From Psychroserpens algicola (GTDB lineage: Bacteria; Bacteroidota; Bacteroidia; Flavobacteriales; Flavobacteriaceae), in assembly GCF_014526325.1 (NCBI RefSeq), contig NZ_JACNMJ010000001.1:124001-188000 (forward strand): DNA of 64,000 bases, in the 5' to 3' direction. Shown here one piece after another: positions 18,250 to 26,963 of this stretch (position 1 is its first letter; the number at the start of each line of letters is the position of its first letter). Made by a program: the position numbers and the translations under genes. The notes beneath the pieces are model-generated. The model did not search any database. It was not told where the DNA came from and saw only the letters and a list, made by a program, of their open reading frames with translations.

Positions 18250-19227
18250 ATGTTAGACATAGGAATCATTGGAGGCGCAGGTTACACCGCAGGAGAACTC
18301 ATTAGATTGTTGCTGAATCACCCAAAAGTCAACATCAATTTTATTTACAGCACCTCAAATGCTGGCAATAAAATATCAAAAGTGCATCAGGATTTGATAG
18401 GTAGCACAGATGTAGAGTTTACTAATAAAATTAATCCTAAAGTAGATGTGCTATTCTTATGTTTAGGACACGGAAATTCAAAAGCATTTTTAGAAAATAA
18501 TTCGTTTGCTGCAGACACTAAAATCATTGATTTAAGTAACGATTTCAGATTAACCAAAGACAATGTTTTTAAAAACAAAACTTTTATTTATGGCTTACCT
18601 GAATTGAATAAAGAAGCAATCACAAAAGCAAATTATATTGCCAATCCGGGATGTTTTGCTACGGCAATTCAATTAGCATTATTGCCATTAGCTAACGCCA
18701 AAATTTTACATGACGACATACATGTGAATGCCGTTACAGGAGCCACAGGCGCTGGCACTTCCTTATCGTCAACAACTCACTTTACATGGCGAGATAATAA
18801 CGTTTCACATTACAAAGCATTTATGCATCAGCATTTGGGTGAGATTAATCAGTCGGTGACATCATTGCAATCAACTTTTAATTCAGATATCAACTTTTTA
18901 CCAAACCGAGGAAATTTTTCCAGAGGAATTTTCGCCACATTATATACCAAATATGAAGGCAGCTTAAGTGAGGCCAAACAACTGTATTCAGAATTTTATA
19001 AAGCTGCAGCATTTACTGTAGTTTCAGACGAAGAGATTCATTTAAAACAAGTGGTAAACACAAACAAATGCATTCTTCATCTACACAAGCATGACAACAA
19101 ATTACTGGTAACCAGCATCATTGATAATTTGTTAAAAGGTGCTTCAGGACAAGCCATTCAAAACATGAATTTGATGTTTGGTTTTGAAGAAACTGAAGGC
19201 TTACAATTAAAGGCCAATTATTTTTAA
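18250..19227 (+). CDS. argC: N-acyl-gamma-glutamyl-phosphate reductase ArgC
   Basis: A 325-residue NADPH-dependent reductase making N-acylglutamate semialdehyde. The Rossmann motif GGAGYTAGEL is at residues 8-17 and the catalytic Cys is C135 (NPGCFATA). The family acts on N-acetyl substrates; given the ArgF' residue noted elsewhere, the acyl group here may be succinyl. Lies 3 bp after argG and 16 bp before proC. Confidence 0.94.
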   Translation: MLDIGIIGGAGYTAGELIRLLLNHPKVNINFIYSTSNAGNKISKVHQDLIGSTDVEFTNKINPKVDVLFLCLGHGNSKAFLENNSFAADTKIIDLSNDFRLTKDNVFKNKTFIYGLPELNKEAITKANYIANPGCFATAIQLALLPLANAKILHDDIHVNAVTGATGAGTSLSSTTHFTWRDNNVSHYKAFMHQHLGEINQSVTSLQSTFNSDINFLPNRGNFSRGIFATLYTKYEGSLSEAKQLYSEFYKAAAFTVVSDEEIHLKQVVNTNKCILHLHKHDNKLLVTSIIDNLLKGASGQAIQNMNLMFGFEETEGLQLKANYF

Positions 19228-19243
19228 AGACAACAAGAAAAAC

Positions 19244-20044
19244 ATGAAAATAGCAATCATAGGAACAGGAAACTTAGGAAAATCTATCGCCAAAGGATTA
19301 ATCACCAATAACGCAATCACCAGCTTGTATTTAACCAAGCGGAATCTAGACGCTATTCAAGAGTTTGATGGGTATAAAAATGTATATTTAACCACAGATA
19401 ACCTTGAAGCTGTTAAACATTCAGATATTCTGATTTTTGCAGTTCAGCCTGCCCATTTTGAGCATATTTTAAATGACATCAAACCGCATCTCACCGAAAA
19501 TCATGTGTTGATTTCAACCATTACCGGTTATGTGATTTCTAAAATCGAAAGTCAGCTTGGCACAAATCAATTTATCATTCGCGCTATGCCAAATACCGCC
19601 ATTGCCGTAGGCAAATCGATGACTTGTTTGTGTAGCAATACCAAAGGTGAAAAGCGCATTAAAATTGCTGAAGCTATTTTTAACCGATTAGGACATACAC
19701 TCGCCATTCCGGAATCTCAAATGCAAGCAGCAACTGTAGTGTGCGCTAGCGGAATCGCCTTTTGGATGCGTCTAATCAGAGCGACAACACAAGCTGCCAT
19801 TCAACTGGGATTTGATGCCAAAGAAGCTCAGGAATTAGCCATGTACACTTCCGAAGGTGCTGCCAATTTATTAATCACTAACGGAAATCATCCTGAGGAA
19901 GAAATTGACAGAGTCACCACTCCTAAAGGTTGCACAATTGAAGGCTTAAACGAAATGGAGCACAAAGGCTTAAGCTCATCTTTAATACAAGGCATGGTGG
20001 CATCGTTTCAGAAAATAAACAATATTAAAAAAGAACAGATATGA
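19244..20044 (+). CDS. proC: Pyrroline-5-carboxylate reductase ProC
   Basis: A 266-residue enzyme reducing pyrroline-5-carboxylate to proline. The dinucleotide motif GTGNLG is at residues 7-12, and RAMPNTAIAVG (about 113-123) and the C-terminal TTPKGCTIEGL region are diagnostic. It is embedded in the arginine operon, overlaps argD by four bases (ATGA), and so links proline output to arginine intermediates. proB and proA are not in the window. A housekeeping ProC elsewhere is possible. Confidence 0.93.
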   Translation: MKIAIIGTGNLGKSIAKGLITNNAITSLYLTKRNLDAIQEFDGYKNVYLTTDNLEAVKHSDILIFAVQPAHFEHILNDIKPHLTENHVLISTITGYVISKIESQLGTNQFIIRAMPNTAIAVGKSMTCLCSNTKGEKRIKIAEAIFNRLGHTLAIPESQMQAATVVCASGIAFWMRLIRATTQAAIQLGFDAKEAQELAMYTSEGAANLLITNGNHPEEEIDRVTTPKGCTIEGLNEMEHKGLSSSLIQGMVASFQKINNIKKEQI

Positions 20045-21171
20045 GTTTATTTAATGTTTACCCGCTTTTCGACATTACACCTGTAAAGGCTAAGGACGTG
20101 TATGTTTACGATGAAAACGGTGTTGAATACTTAGACTTATATGGTGGTCATGCTGTGATTTCTATTGGACATTCACATCCTAAATATGTCAAAAACATCA
20201 GCGATCAGGTTGCCAAACTAGGGTTTTACAGCAATTCGATTCAGAATCCGTTGCAAGTTAATTTAGCCGAAAAACTCGTACAATTATCTGGCTGTAAAGA
20301 TTACGAATTGTTTTTATGCAATTCTGGTGCTGAAGCCAATGAAAATGCCTTAAAATTGGCATCCTTTCACAACGGAAAGAAAAAAGTCATAGCCTTTAAA
20401 AACGGATTCCACGGTCGAACCTCAGCAGCCGTGGCTGCAACAGATAATGCAAAAATCATTGCACCAATTAACGCTCAGCAAGAGGTAGAACTATTAGACT
20501 TAGGTGATTTGGACGCTTTGGAAAAAGCATTAGCCAACAATGATGTTTGCGCTGTAATTATTGAATGTATTCAAGGTGTTGGTGGTTTGGATGAAAGTAC
20601 TGCCGAATTCTACGAAGGCATCGACAAACTTTGTAAAACCTACAATACCTGTTTTATAGCCGACGAAGTCCAATCTGGTTTTGGAAGAACTGGTGACTTT
20701 TTCGCCTTTCAGCAGTACAATGTCACTCCAGATATAATTGCTATGGCGAAAGGCATGGGTAACGGATTTCCGATTGGTGGAATTTTAATTCATCCGAATA
20801 TAAAAGCGTCTTTTGGTTTATTAGGCACCACTTTTGGCGGTAATCACCTAGCATGTGTTGCCTCGTCTACCGTTTTGGAAGTCATTGAATCAGAACAATT
20901 GCTGCAAAATGCAAAAGACATTTCTGCATATTTCATAGAGAAAGCACAAGGTATTTCAGCAATAAAACATCTAAAAGGACGTGGTTTAATGTTAGGTTTA
21001 GAATTCGATTTTCCTATTGCTGAACTTCGGAAAAAGTTAATCTTTAAGCATCAGATCTTTACCGGAAGCGCTAAAAACCCAAATCTAATTCGCATACTTC
21101 CGCCTTTAACCATTCAGAAAAAACATATTGACCAACTTTTTGAAGCTCTAAAAACTGAATTAGAAACGTGA
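20041..21171 (+). CDS. argD: N-acylornithine aminotransferase ArgD
   Basis: A 376-residue class-III PLP aminotransferase that makes N-acylornithine from the semialdehyde with glutamate as donor. The PLP Lys is K237 (AMAKGMGNGFPIGG), with NSGAEAN at 94-100 and DEVQSGFGRTG at 208-218. Length matches ArgD/AstC types. A plain ornithine aminotransferase (RocD) is less likely given the operon. Start overlaps proC (ATGA). A 61-bp gap with a repeat separates it from argF'. Confidence 0.93.
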   Translation: MSLFNVYPLFDITPVKAKDVYVYDENGVEYLDLYGGHAVISIGHSHPKYVKNISDQVAKLGFYSNSIQNPLQVNLAEKLVQLSGCKDYELFLCNSGAEANENALKLASFHNGKKKVIAFKNGFHGRTSAAVAATDNAKIIAPINAQQEVELLDLGDLDALEKALANNDVCAVIIECIQGVGGLDESTAEFYEGIDKLCKTYNTCFIADEVQSGFGRTGDFFAFQQYNVTPDIIAMAKGMGNGFPIGGILIHPNIKASFGLLGTTFGGNHLACVASSTVLEVIESEQLLQNAKDISAYFIEKAQGISAIKHLKGRGLMLGLEFDFPIAELRKKLIFKHQIFTGSAKNPNLIRILPPLTIQKKHIDQLFEALKTELET

Positions 21172-21224
21172 TTCAGAAGCATGCCATTTCAATTGAAAAA
21201 GGATTCAAATTCAGCTTGACCAAA
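21170..21224. repeat. Dispersed intergenic repeat (argD/argF' gap)
   Basis: The gap holds TGATTCAGAAGCATG near its start and GATTCAAATTCAGCTTGACC near its end. The reverse complement (GTCAAGCTGAATTTGAATC) resembles the GTCATTCTGAA...TTCAGAATC copies at 22193 and 22287, and the AATTCAGCTTGAC piece recurs at 22346. It appears to be one member of a palindromic family spread through this operon. Confidence 0.5.
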
Positions 21225-21232
21225 ATTAAACC

Positions 21233-22168
21233 ATGAAACATTACACCAACATAAAAGACATTAGCAACCTCACCGACACGATAAAGGAAGCTATTTTATT
21301 AAAAATGAATCCCTATGAGTTTTCAGATTTAGGACAACATAAAACGCTCGTTATGCTGTTTTTTAATGCCAGTTTACGTACGCGATTAAGTACTGAAAAA
21401 GCAGCTAAAAACTTAGGTATGAATGTTATGATTTTAAATGTAAATGACGCCTGGAATTTAGAGTTTGAGGATGGTACCATCATGAATGCAAATACTTCGG
21501 AACACATTAAAGAAGCCGCTCAGGTGATTTCACAATATGCCGATGTGATTGCTGTAAGAGCATTTCCGAGTTTAACAGACAAACAAAAAGATGAAAGCGA
21601 ATTGGTGATGAATAGCTTCATGACACACGCAACGGTTCCTATAGTAAATATGGAAAGTGCCACTGCACATCCTTTGCAAGCTTTAGCCGATGCGATTACT
21701 ATTTCAGAATTGACCGAAAAGGCGAAACCAAAGGTCGTTCTATCCTGGGCACCTCATCCTAAAGCATTACCTCAGGCTGTTGCTAATTCGTTTGTGGAAA
21801 TGATGCAAAACATGGCTATTGACTTAACCATTACACACCCTGAAGGTTACGAATTGAGTGAAGCAATCACAAAAAACACACCCATTATTTACGATCAAAA
21901 TGAAGCCTTAAAAGATGCCGATTTTGTCTATGTAAAAAACTGGAGCAGCTATAAAGACTATGGAAAAGTTCTAAATCAAGATGAAAACTGGATGATGACC
22001 AAAGTAAAATTAGGCCACGCAAAATTTATGCATTGTTTACCTGTAAGGCGTAATGTTGTGGTTGAAGATGCGGTTTTAGACAGTGAGCAATCTGTAGTGA
22101 TTCAACAAGCAAATAACAGAACCTTTGCTGCACAAATTGTATTGAAGCAAATTTTAGAAGAATTATAA
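21233..22168 (+). CDS. argF': N-acylornithine carbamoyltransferase ArgF' (predicted succinylornithine type)
   Basis: A 311-residue transcarbamylase of the N-acetyl/N-succinylornithine class, not ordinary OTCase. The carbamoyl-phosphate motif is SLRTR (47-51), the HPLQALAD motif is at about 146-153, and the HCLPVRR motif is near residue 270. At the position that separates acetylornithine (Glu92 in Xanthomonas) from succinylornithine enzymes (Pro90 in Bacteroides fragilis), this protein has Ser89, preceding Glu90-His91. Published mutants of that Glu to Ser, Pro, Ala or Val switch to succinylornithine, so I predict a succinylated substrate. The alignment is by eye. It makes N-acylcitrulline, which needs deacylation by ArgE. 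Confidence 0.92.
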   Translation: MKHYTNIKDISNLTDTIKEAILLKMNPYEFSDLGQHKTLVMLFFNASLRTRLSTEKAAKNLGMNVMILNVNDAWNLEFEDGTIMNANTSEHIKEAAQVISQYADVIAVRAFPSLTDKQKDESELVMNSFMTHATVPIVNMESATAHPLQALADAITISELTEKAKPKVVLSWAPHPKALPQAVANSFVEMMQNMAIDLTITHPEGYELSEAITKNTPIIYDQNEALKDADFVYVKNWSSYKDYGKVLNQDENWMMTKVKLGHAKFMHCLPVRRNVVVEDAVLDSEQSVVIQQANNRTFAAQIVLKQILEEL

Positions 22169-22179
22169 GATATGATAAT

Positions 22180-22352
22180 GACACACAGTAACGTCATTCT
22201 GAATTCATTTATTCATAGATATCTAATTTAAATAAAAGTATTCATGAATCTTTGATTTCAGAATCACATCAAAAAATAAAACACCGTCATTCTGAACTTG
22301 TTTCAGAATCACACACGAAAAACAAATAATGAAAAGCTATAACTAATTCAGC
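22180..22352. repeat. Cluster of palindromic dispersed repeats before argB
   Basis: This 199-bp gap has an intact hairpin unit, ATTCTGAA (22289-22296), CTTGT, TTCAGAAT (22302-22309), preceded by CGTC. A second copy begins GTCATTCTGAA at 22194 but its other half (TTTCAGAATCACA) comes about 50 bp later, as if interrupted by the AT-rich 22204-22250 segment. A third piece, AATTCAGCTTGACGAG, lies at 22346. No promoter box was found, so argB is probably read through from upstream. Confidence 0.55.
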
Positions 22353-22367
22353 TTGACGAGTAAAAGC

Positions 22368-23144
22368 ATGGAAACATTAAAAATCATAAAAATAGGCGGA
22401 AACATTATCGATGACGATACTGCGCTACACTTATTTCTGAAAGATTTCGCCACCCTAAAATCGCCTAAAATTCTGGTACATGGCGGCGGAAAATTAGCGA
22501 CAAAACTAGCACAGCAAATGCAAGTTGAAGTTAAAATGGTGGATGGACGACGCATAACTGACGCTGAGACTTTAGATATCATCACCATGGTGTATGCAGG
22601 AAAAATCAACAAGTCCATTGTAGCACAATTACAAGCTCACCAATGTAATGCTATTGGGTTTTCTGGAGCCGATGGCAACACCATAGTTTCCCAAAAAAGA
22701 CCTGTCACAACTATTGACTATGGTTTTGCTGGAGATGTAAAACAAGTCAATACAAAACCTTTAGAGTTACTGTTAAAAAACGATTTAACACCTGTATTTT
22801 GTGCGATGACTCACGATGAAAACGGACAATTATTAAATACCAATGCTGATACCATAGCTTCTGAATTAGCCATAGGCTTATCCGAAATTTTCAATGTAGA
22901 ATTGTATTACTGCTTCGAGAAAAATGGCGTTTTAAACGATGTAAATAACGACGACTCTGTTATCGAATTAATTACACCTGATACTATTCAGCAATTAATA
23001 GATGACCACATTATTTTTGAAGGTATGCTACCAAAAATTAAAAACTGTTTACATGCTGTTTCGAATCGAGTTTCAAAAGTTTGTATTGGCAAATCGGATA
23101 TGCTTTTCAATAAAAATAACAAACACACAACCATTACAAGATGA
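22368..23144 (+). CDS. argB: N-acylglutamate kinase ArgB
   Basis: A 258-residue amino-acid-kinase-fold enzyme phosphorylating N-acylglutamate. The first Gly-rich motif KIGGNIID follows the start and the second, HGGGKLATKL, is at about 40-49. I use the ATG at 22368; an in-frame TTG at 22353 falls in the repeat and is rejected. ArgB is often the arginine-feedback step in cyclic pathways, but the N-terminal helix that marks arginine-sensitive kinases is absent here, so feedback insensitivity is likely (inference). Its stop overlaps argE by four bases. Confidence 0.93.
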   Translation: METLKIIKIGGNIIDDDTALHLFLKDFATLKSPKILVHGGGKLATKLAQQMQVEVKMVDGRRITDAETLDIITMVYAGKINKSIVAQLQAHQCNAIGFSGADGNTIVSQKRPVTTIDYGFAGDVKQVNTKPLELLLKNDLTPVFCAMTHDENGQLLNTNADTIASELAIGLSEIFNVELYYCFEKNGVLNDVNNDDSVIELITPDTIQQLIDDHIIFEGMLPKIKNCLHAVSNRVSKVCIGKSDMLFNKNNKHTTITR

Positions 23145-24202
23145 TAGATAAATTAACAACAAGAGCAATTCAGCTGTTAAAAGCGCTCATTGAAACACCG
23201 TCCTTTTCTTCGGAAGAAGACAAAACTGCGCAACATATCGAGCAATGGTTTAGCCATCAAAACATCGCGTTTAAACGAACAAAAAATAACATTTGGGCAA
23301 CGAACAAATATTTTGACGACAGCAAACCCACACTATTATTAAACTCGCATCACGATACGGTAAAACCTAACAGCGGCTACACCAAAGACCCTTTTAAAGC
23401 TATTGTAGAAGACGGCAAATTATACGGCTTAGGGAGCAATGATGCTGGAGGTTGTCTGGTGAGTTTGTTGGCGGCTTTTGGGTATTTTTATAATAAAAAG
23501 AACCTAAATTACAATCTGGTGATAGTCGCTTCCGCGGAAGAAGAAAGTAGCGGAAACAATGGCTTAAACAGCATGTTAAGTGTCATTCCAAAAGTTGATG
23601 TCGCTATTGTAGGCGAACCTACTTTAATGAATTTAGCAGTGGCCGAAAAAGGCCTGGTGGTTTTTGATGCTGTTGTAAAAGGAACACCAAGTCATGCCGC
23701 ACATCCTAATGATGACAATGCAATTTACAATACGATTTCAGTTTTAGAATGGTTTAAAAATTATACGTTTGATAAATCATCTGAAGCGTTGGGCGATGTA
23801 AAATTAACCGTTACACAAATCAATGCCGGACAACAACATAATGCGGTTCCTGCAGATGTAAAATTAGTAGTTGACGTTCGAGTTAATGACAAGTACACAA
23901 ACCAAGAAATCGTTGCAATTTTACAAAAAGAAGCGCCTTGTGACCATATTATTCCGAGAAGCACAAAACTTAATTCGTCATCCATTCCTATCGATCATCC
24001 ATTAGTGATTGCAGGAATAGAAATTGGAAGGAGCACTTATGGTTCACCAACTCTATCAGACCAGGCTGTATTAAGTTGTCCATCTTTAAAATTAGGACCT
24101 GGTGATAGTACACGATCTCATTCTGCAGATGAATTTATTCATATCAATGAAATAGAAGAAGGCATTAAAATTTATATTAAATTATTAGAAAAGGTATTGT
24201 AA
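23141..24202 (+). CDS. argE: N-acylornithine/N-acylcitrulline deacylase ArgE (M20 family)
   Basis: A 353-residue M20 metallopeptidase. Metal ligands are in NSHHDTVKP (about 67-75), GSNDAGG (about 99-105) and the AEEESSG pair (about 131-137), followed by the dimerisation lid domain and the last His near HSADEF (about 327). In the context of ArgF', its substrate is N-acylcitrulline, releasing citrulline for ArgG. Overlaps argB by ATGA and precedes argH by 30 bp. DapE-type activity is unlikely given the operon. Confidence 0.9.
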   Translation: MIDKLTTRAIQLLKALIETPSFSSEEDKTAQHIEQWFSHQNIAFKRTKNNIWATNKYFDDSKPTLLLNSHHDTVKPNSGYTKDPFKAIVEDGKLYGLGSNDAGGCLVSLLAAFGYFYNKKNLNYNLVIVASAEEESSGNNGLNSMLSVIPKVDVAIVGEPTLMNLAVAEKGLVVFDAVVKGTPSHAAHPNDDNAIYNTISVLEWFKNYTFDKSSEALGDVKLTVTQINAGQQHNAVPADVKLVVDVRVNDKYTNQEIVAILQKEAPCDHIIPRSTKLNSSSIPIDHPLVIAGIEIGRSTYGSPTLSDQAVLSCPSLKLGPGDSTRSHSADEFIHINEIEEGIKIYIKLLEKVL

Positions 24203-24232
24203 AAAAGAGTCCAAAACAAAAAAAATCAAATT

Positions 24233-25507
24233 ATGAAACTCTGGGATAAAGGCATAAGTATCGACAAAAAAATTGAACAATTCACAGTTGGAAACGATAG
24301 AGAAATTGACTTACATATTGCAAAATACGATGTACAGGCATCCTTAGCACATGCCATCATGCTGGCGTCTATAGGGATTATTTCTTCGGAAGAATTACAG
24401 CAACTCAAAAACGGACTACACCTCCTTTCTGAAGCGATTGAAAATGGCACGTTTAGTATTGAGGCAGCATTTGAAGATGTACATTCAAAAATTGAATATG
24501 AACTAACACAATCCCTTGGTGAAGTTGGTAAAAAAATCCATACAGCACGCTCCAGAAACGATCAAGTTTTAGTGGCGCTTCACTTGTACTACAAAGACAA
24601 TTTAAATGAGATTCACCAAAAAACCAAAACACTTTTTGACACACTTCTTAGTTTAGCAGACACACATAAAAAGGCTTTACTTCCAGGATATACGCATTTG
24701 CAGGTTGCCATGCCTTCTTCTTTTGGATTATGGTTTTCGGCTTATGCAGAGTTACTGATTGATGATCTTTACGTTCTTAAGTCTGTTTCAAAAATTGTAG
24801 ACCAAAACCCTTTAGGTTCTGCAGCTGGTTATGGCAGCTCATTTCCTATTGACAGAACCATTACTACCAGAGAATTAGGCTTTGCTACCTTAAAATACAA
24901 TGTGGTTGCTGCACAATTGAGCAGAGGCAAAAGTGAACGTGCTATAGCAAGTGCTTTAGGAGGTTTGTGTAATACAATGTCTCGATTTGCTATGGATATT
25001 TGCCTATATATGAGTCAGAATTTTGGGTTTATCAGTTTCCCAGATGAACTAACTACAGGAAGTAGTATTATGCCTCACAAAAAGAATCCTGATGTATTTG
25101 AACTCATCAGAGGTAAAGCTAATAAGATTCAAGCTTTACATACTGAAATGCTCTTAATTACTAATAATCTTCCGAGTGGTTACCATAGAGATTTTCAGTT
25201 ACTGAAAGAAAACATCATTAATGCTTTTGAAGATGTAAAAGATATTTTAGACATTTTTAATTATGCCATTCAGCAAATTATAGTGCAAAATATTGACCTC
25301 AACGATGACAAATACAAATATTTATTTACAGTAGACAGCATCAATAATCTTGTTGTTGATGGAATGAGCTTTAGAGAGGCTTATCAAAACATAGGCAAGC
25401 AAGTACAAGATAACACCTATCAGCCAGACTTAGGAAAAGAGCATTCGCACATTGGCAGTATACATAATTTATGCTTAGATGACATTCGGAATAAGTTTCC
25501 AGAATAA
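24233..25507 (+). CDS. argH: Argininosuccinate lyase ArgH
   Basis: A 424-residue fumarase/aspartase-superfamily enzyme splitting argininosuccinate into arginine and fumarate. The signature GSSIMPHKKNPD lies near residue 281, TARSRNDQV is at about 103-111, and PGYTHLQ is near 147. Length is slightly short of the usual 450-460, mainly at the C-terminus, as in other Bacteroidota. It ends the arginine operon; a small AATTTTATAAAATT palindrome follows at about 25533, too weak to call a terminator. Confidence 0.94.
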   Translation: MKLWDKGISIDKKIEQFTVGNDREIDLHIAKYDVQASLAHAIMLASIGIISSEELQQLKNGLHLLSEAIENGTFSIEAAFEDVHSKIEYELTQSLGEVGKKIHTARSRNDQVLVALHLYYKDNLNEIHQKTKTLFDTLLSLADTHKKALLPGYTHLQVAMPSSFGLWFSAYAELLIDDLYVLKSVSKIVDQNPLGSAAGYGSSFPIDRTITTRELGFATLKYNVVAAQLSRGKSERAIASALGGLCNTMSRFAMDICLYMSQNFGFISFPDELTTGSSIMPHKKNPDVFELIRGKANKIQALHTEMLLITNNLPSGYHRDFQLLKENIINAFEDVKDILDIFNYAIQQIIVQNIDLNDDKYKYLFTVDSINNLVVDGMSFREAYQNIGKQVQDNTYQPDLGKEHSHIGSIHNLCLDDIRNKFPE

Positions 25508-25571
25508 AATTGTATTGAGATAGATTTCATTAATTTTATAAAATTTTTCTCATAAATAACCTATCATTTTA

Positions 25572-26963
25572 ATGAGCTACATTCAGCATTTAAAGTATAT
25601 TCAAGAGACAACTACGACTGACTTAAGATCACTTTCAAAGGTTGACATCATTAAGATAGAAAAGATTTTAAAAGCGCAACAACAGTTAAATCATGATTCA
25701 AAAAACACAGAAATAAAGCCATTCATTGACTCACTGTACAAAGAGCAAAAGGGATTGCTTTTTTTGTTAGACAATCCCAATTTAATAGCGATTTTATCAA
25801 ATAGTGCAAGCTTTAAAAAAGTCCATAAGATTAACTATAACCCAGAAGATGAAACACCTATACAACTATTTTTTAGCACCTATTTGGAACAGGATTTAAT
25901 TGGATGTTGCAATTTGGCTTTTTCTGAAGATCAATATGGAGTGGTTACCGAATTATTGTATTACCGAAACTTTCTTCCAGAATCTGTCATCCATCTCATT
26001 GAATCAAAAACAGAAACAAAACTCGACTACTTTTTAACTATTGCCGATAAGGTTGTTGAAAACCCTTCAATTTTAAGTGATTCATTTGTTGCCTTAGTCA
26101 AAACTCTGAATCTCGAACGACTAAACAGTAAAAAAAGACAGCTAATGTCTACAACGACATCTTATGCTTTTAAAGCATTAAATCGCTCAGGGTTAAGTCA
26201 TTTTTTTTATGTTATGACAACTGGATTAACTTGGATAGGTAGAGACGCTGAAACAGTTGAAGAAAAAATAGAAAAAAGTGAAGTTCTGAAAGACTTCAAA
26301 TTTATGTCGAAAATTCTGGCTGTAATCGGTATTCTGTTTATCTCAGTAGTCATTTATAAAAATGTAAAAGACAACGAGCGACAACAAGCCAAACAAACCT
26401 TAGAAGTAGATGCTTTTAAAAAAAGCATCTATGGCTATCTAACGCATTACGATTCAACTCAGATTAACAACCTAACACCATGGAAACTTAATACTTCAGG
26501 CCAACTGAATATCAATTATTTTAAACCCTCATTAAAGACAAACGCACTGACGAGGCAAGTCATGGTTGTTAACAATTCGGATTATGAATTGATTATTTTT
26601 CCAGATAGTGACTTGATGTCTCAATTTGGCCTGCCCTTAAACAGTTATTATATAAAGCCAAACGACTCTACACAAGCCAGCTTAATGTTCAGTAGAATAT
26701 ATGTTGGGAAACAACTCGCGTTATTTAAAACGACATCTTCTGATTTGGAATTAGACAAATTTTACAACACCTATTATTTAAGGCATTTACCTCGTTTTTC
26801 AGAACTACTTCCATCATCTGAAACTCTGATAAAAAAACGTTTTGAATTTGGAAAACGAATTGAACTATCTCAACGCAACGACAGTCTGCTTCTCGAAACC
26901 AATGGCCGATTTAGAATTGATGGTGCATCATACAACACTTTCCCTCTATGGGTCAAGAATTAA
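25572..26963 (+). CDS. Unknown protein with one central membrane helix
   Basis: A 463-residue protein I do not recognise. Residues 1-243 are hydrophilic and mainly helical, one membrane helix lies at about 246-262 (KILAVIGILFISVVIY), and residues 265-463 look like a mixed alpha/beta domain. No signal peptide is present, so the N-terminal half is probably cytoplasmic and the C-terminal half periplasmic. It follows argH by 64 bp, and its stop overlaps the stop of gltD on the other strand by three bases. Codon use looks like that of the neighbours. It may be part of the arginine unit by read-through, but nothing shows a metabolic role. Confidence 0.6.
   Translation: MSYIQHLKYIQETTTTDLRSLSKVDIIKIEKILKAQQQLNHDSKNTEIKPFIDSLYKEQKGLLFLLDNPNLIAILSNSASFKKVHKINYNPEDETPIQLFFSTYLEQDLIGCCNLAFSEDQYGVVTELLYYRNFLPESVIHLIESKTETKLDYFLTIADKVVENPSILSDSFVALVKTLNLERLNSKKRQLMSTTTSYAFKALNRSGLSHFFYVMTTGLTWIGRDAETVEEKIEKSEVLKDFKFMSKILAVIGILFISVVIYKNVKDNERQQAKQTLEVDAFKKSIYGYLTHYDSTQINNLTPWKLNTSGQLNINYFKPSLKTNALTRQVMVVNNSDYELIIFPDSDLMSQFGLPLNSYYIKPNDSTQASLMFSRIYVGKQLALFKTTSSDLELDKFYNTYYLRHLPRFSELLPSSETLIKKRFEFGKRIELSQRNDSLLLETNGRFRIDGASYNTFPLWVKN

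Noticed and set aside
25525-25560. Terminator after argH
   Set aside because: Only an AT-only palindrome (AATTTTATAAAATT) is present; its stem is too weak to count as an intrinsic terminator.
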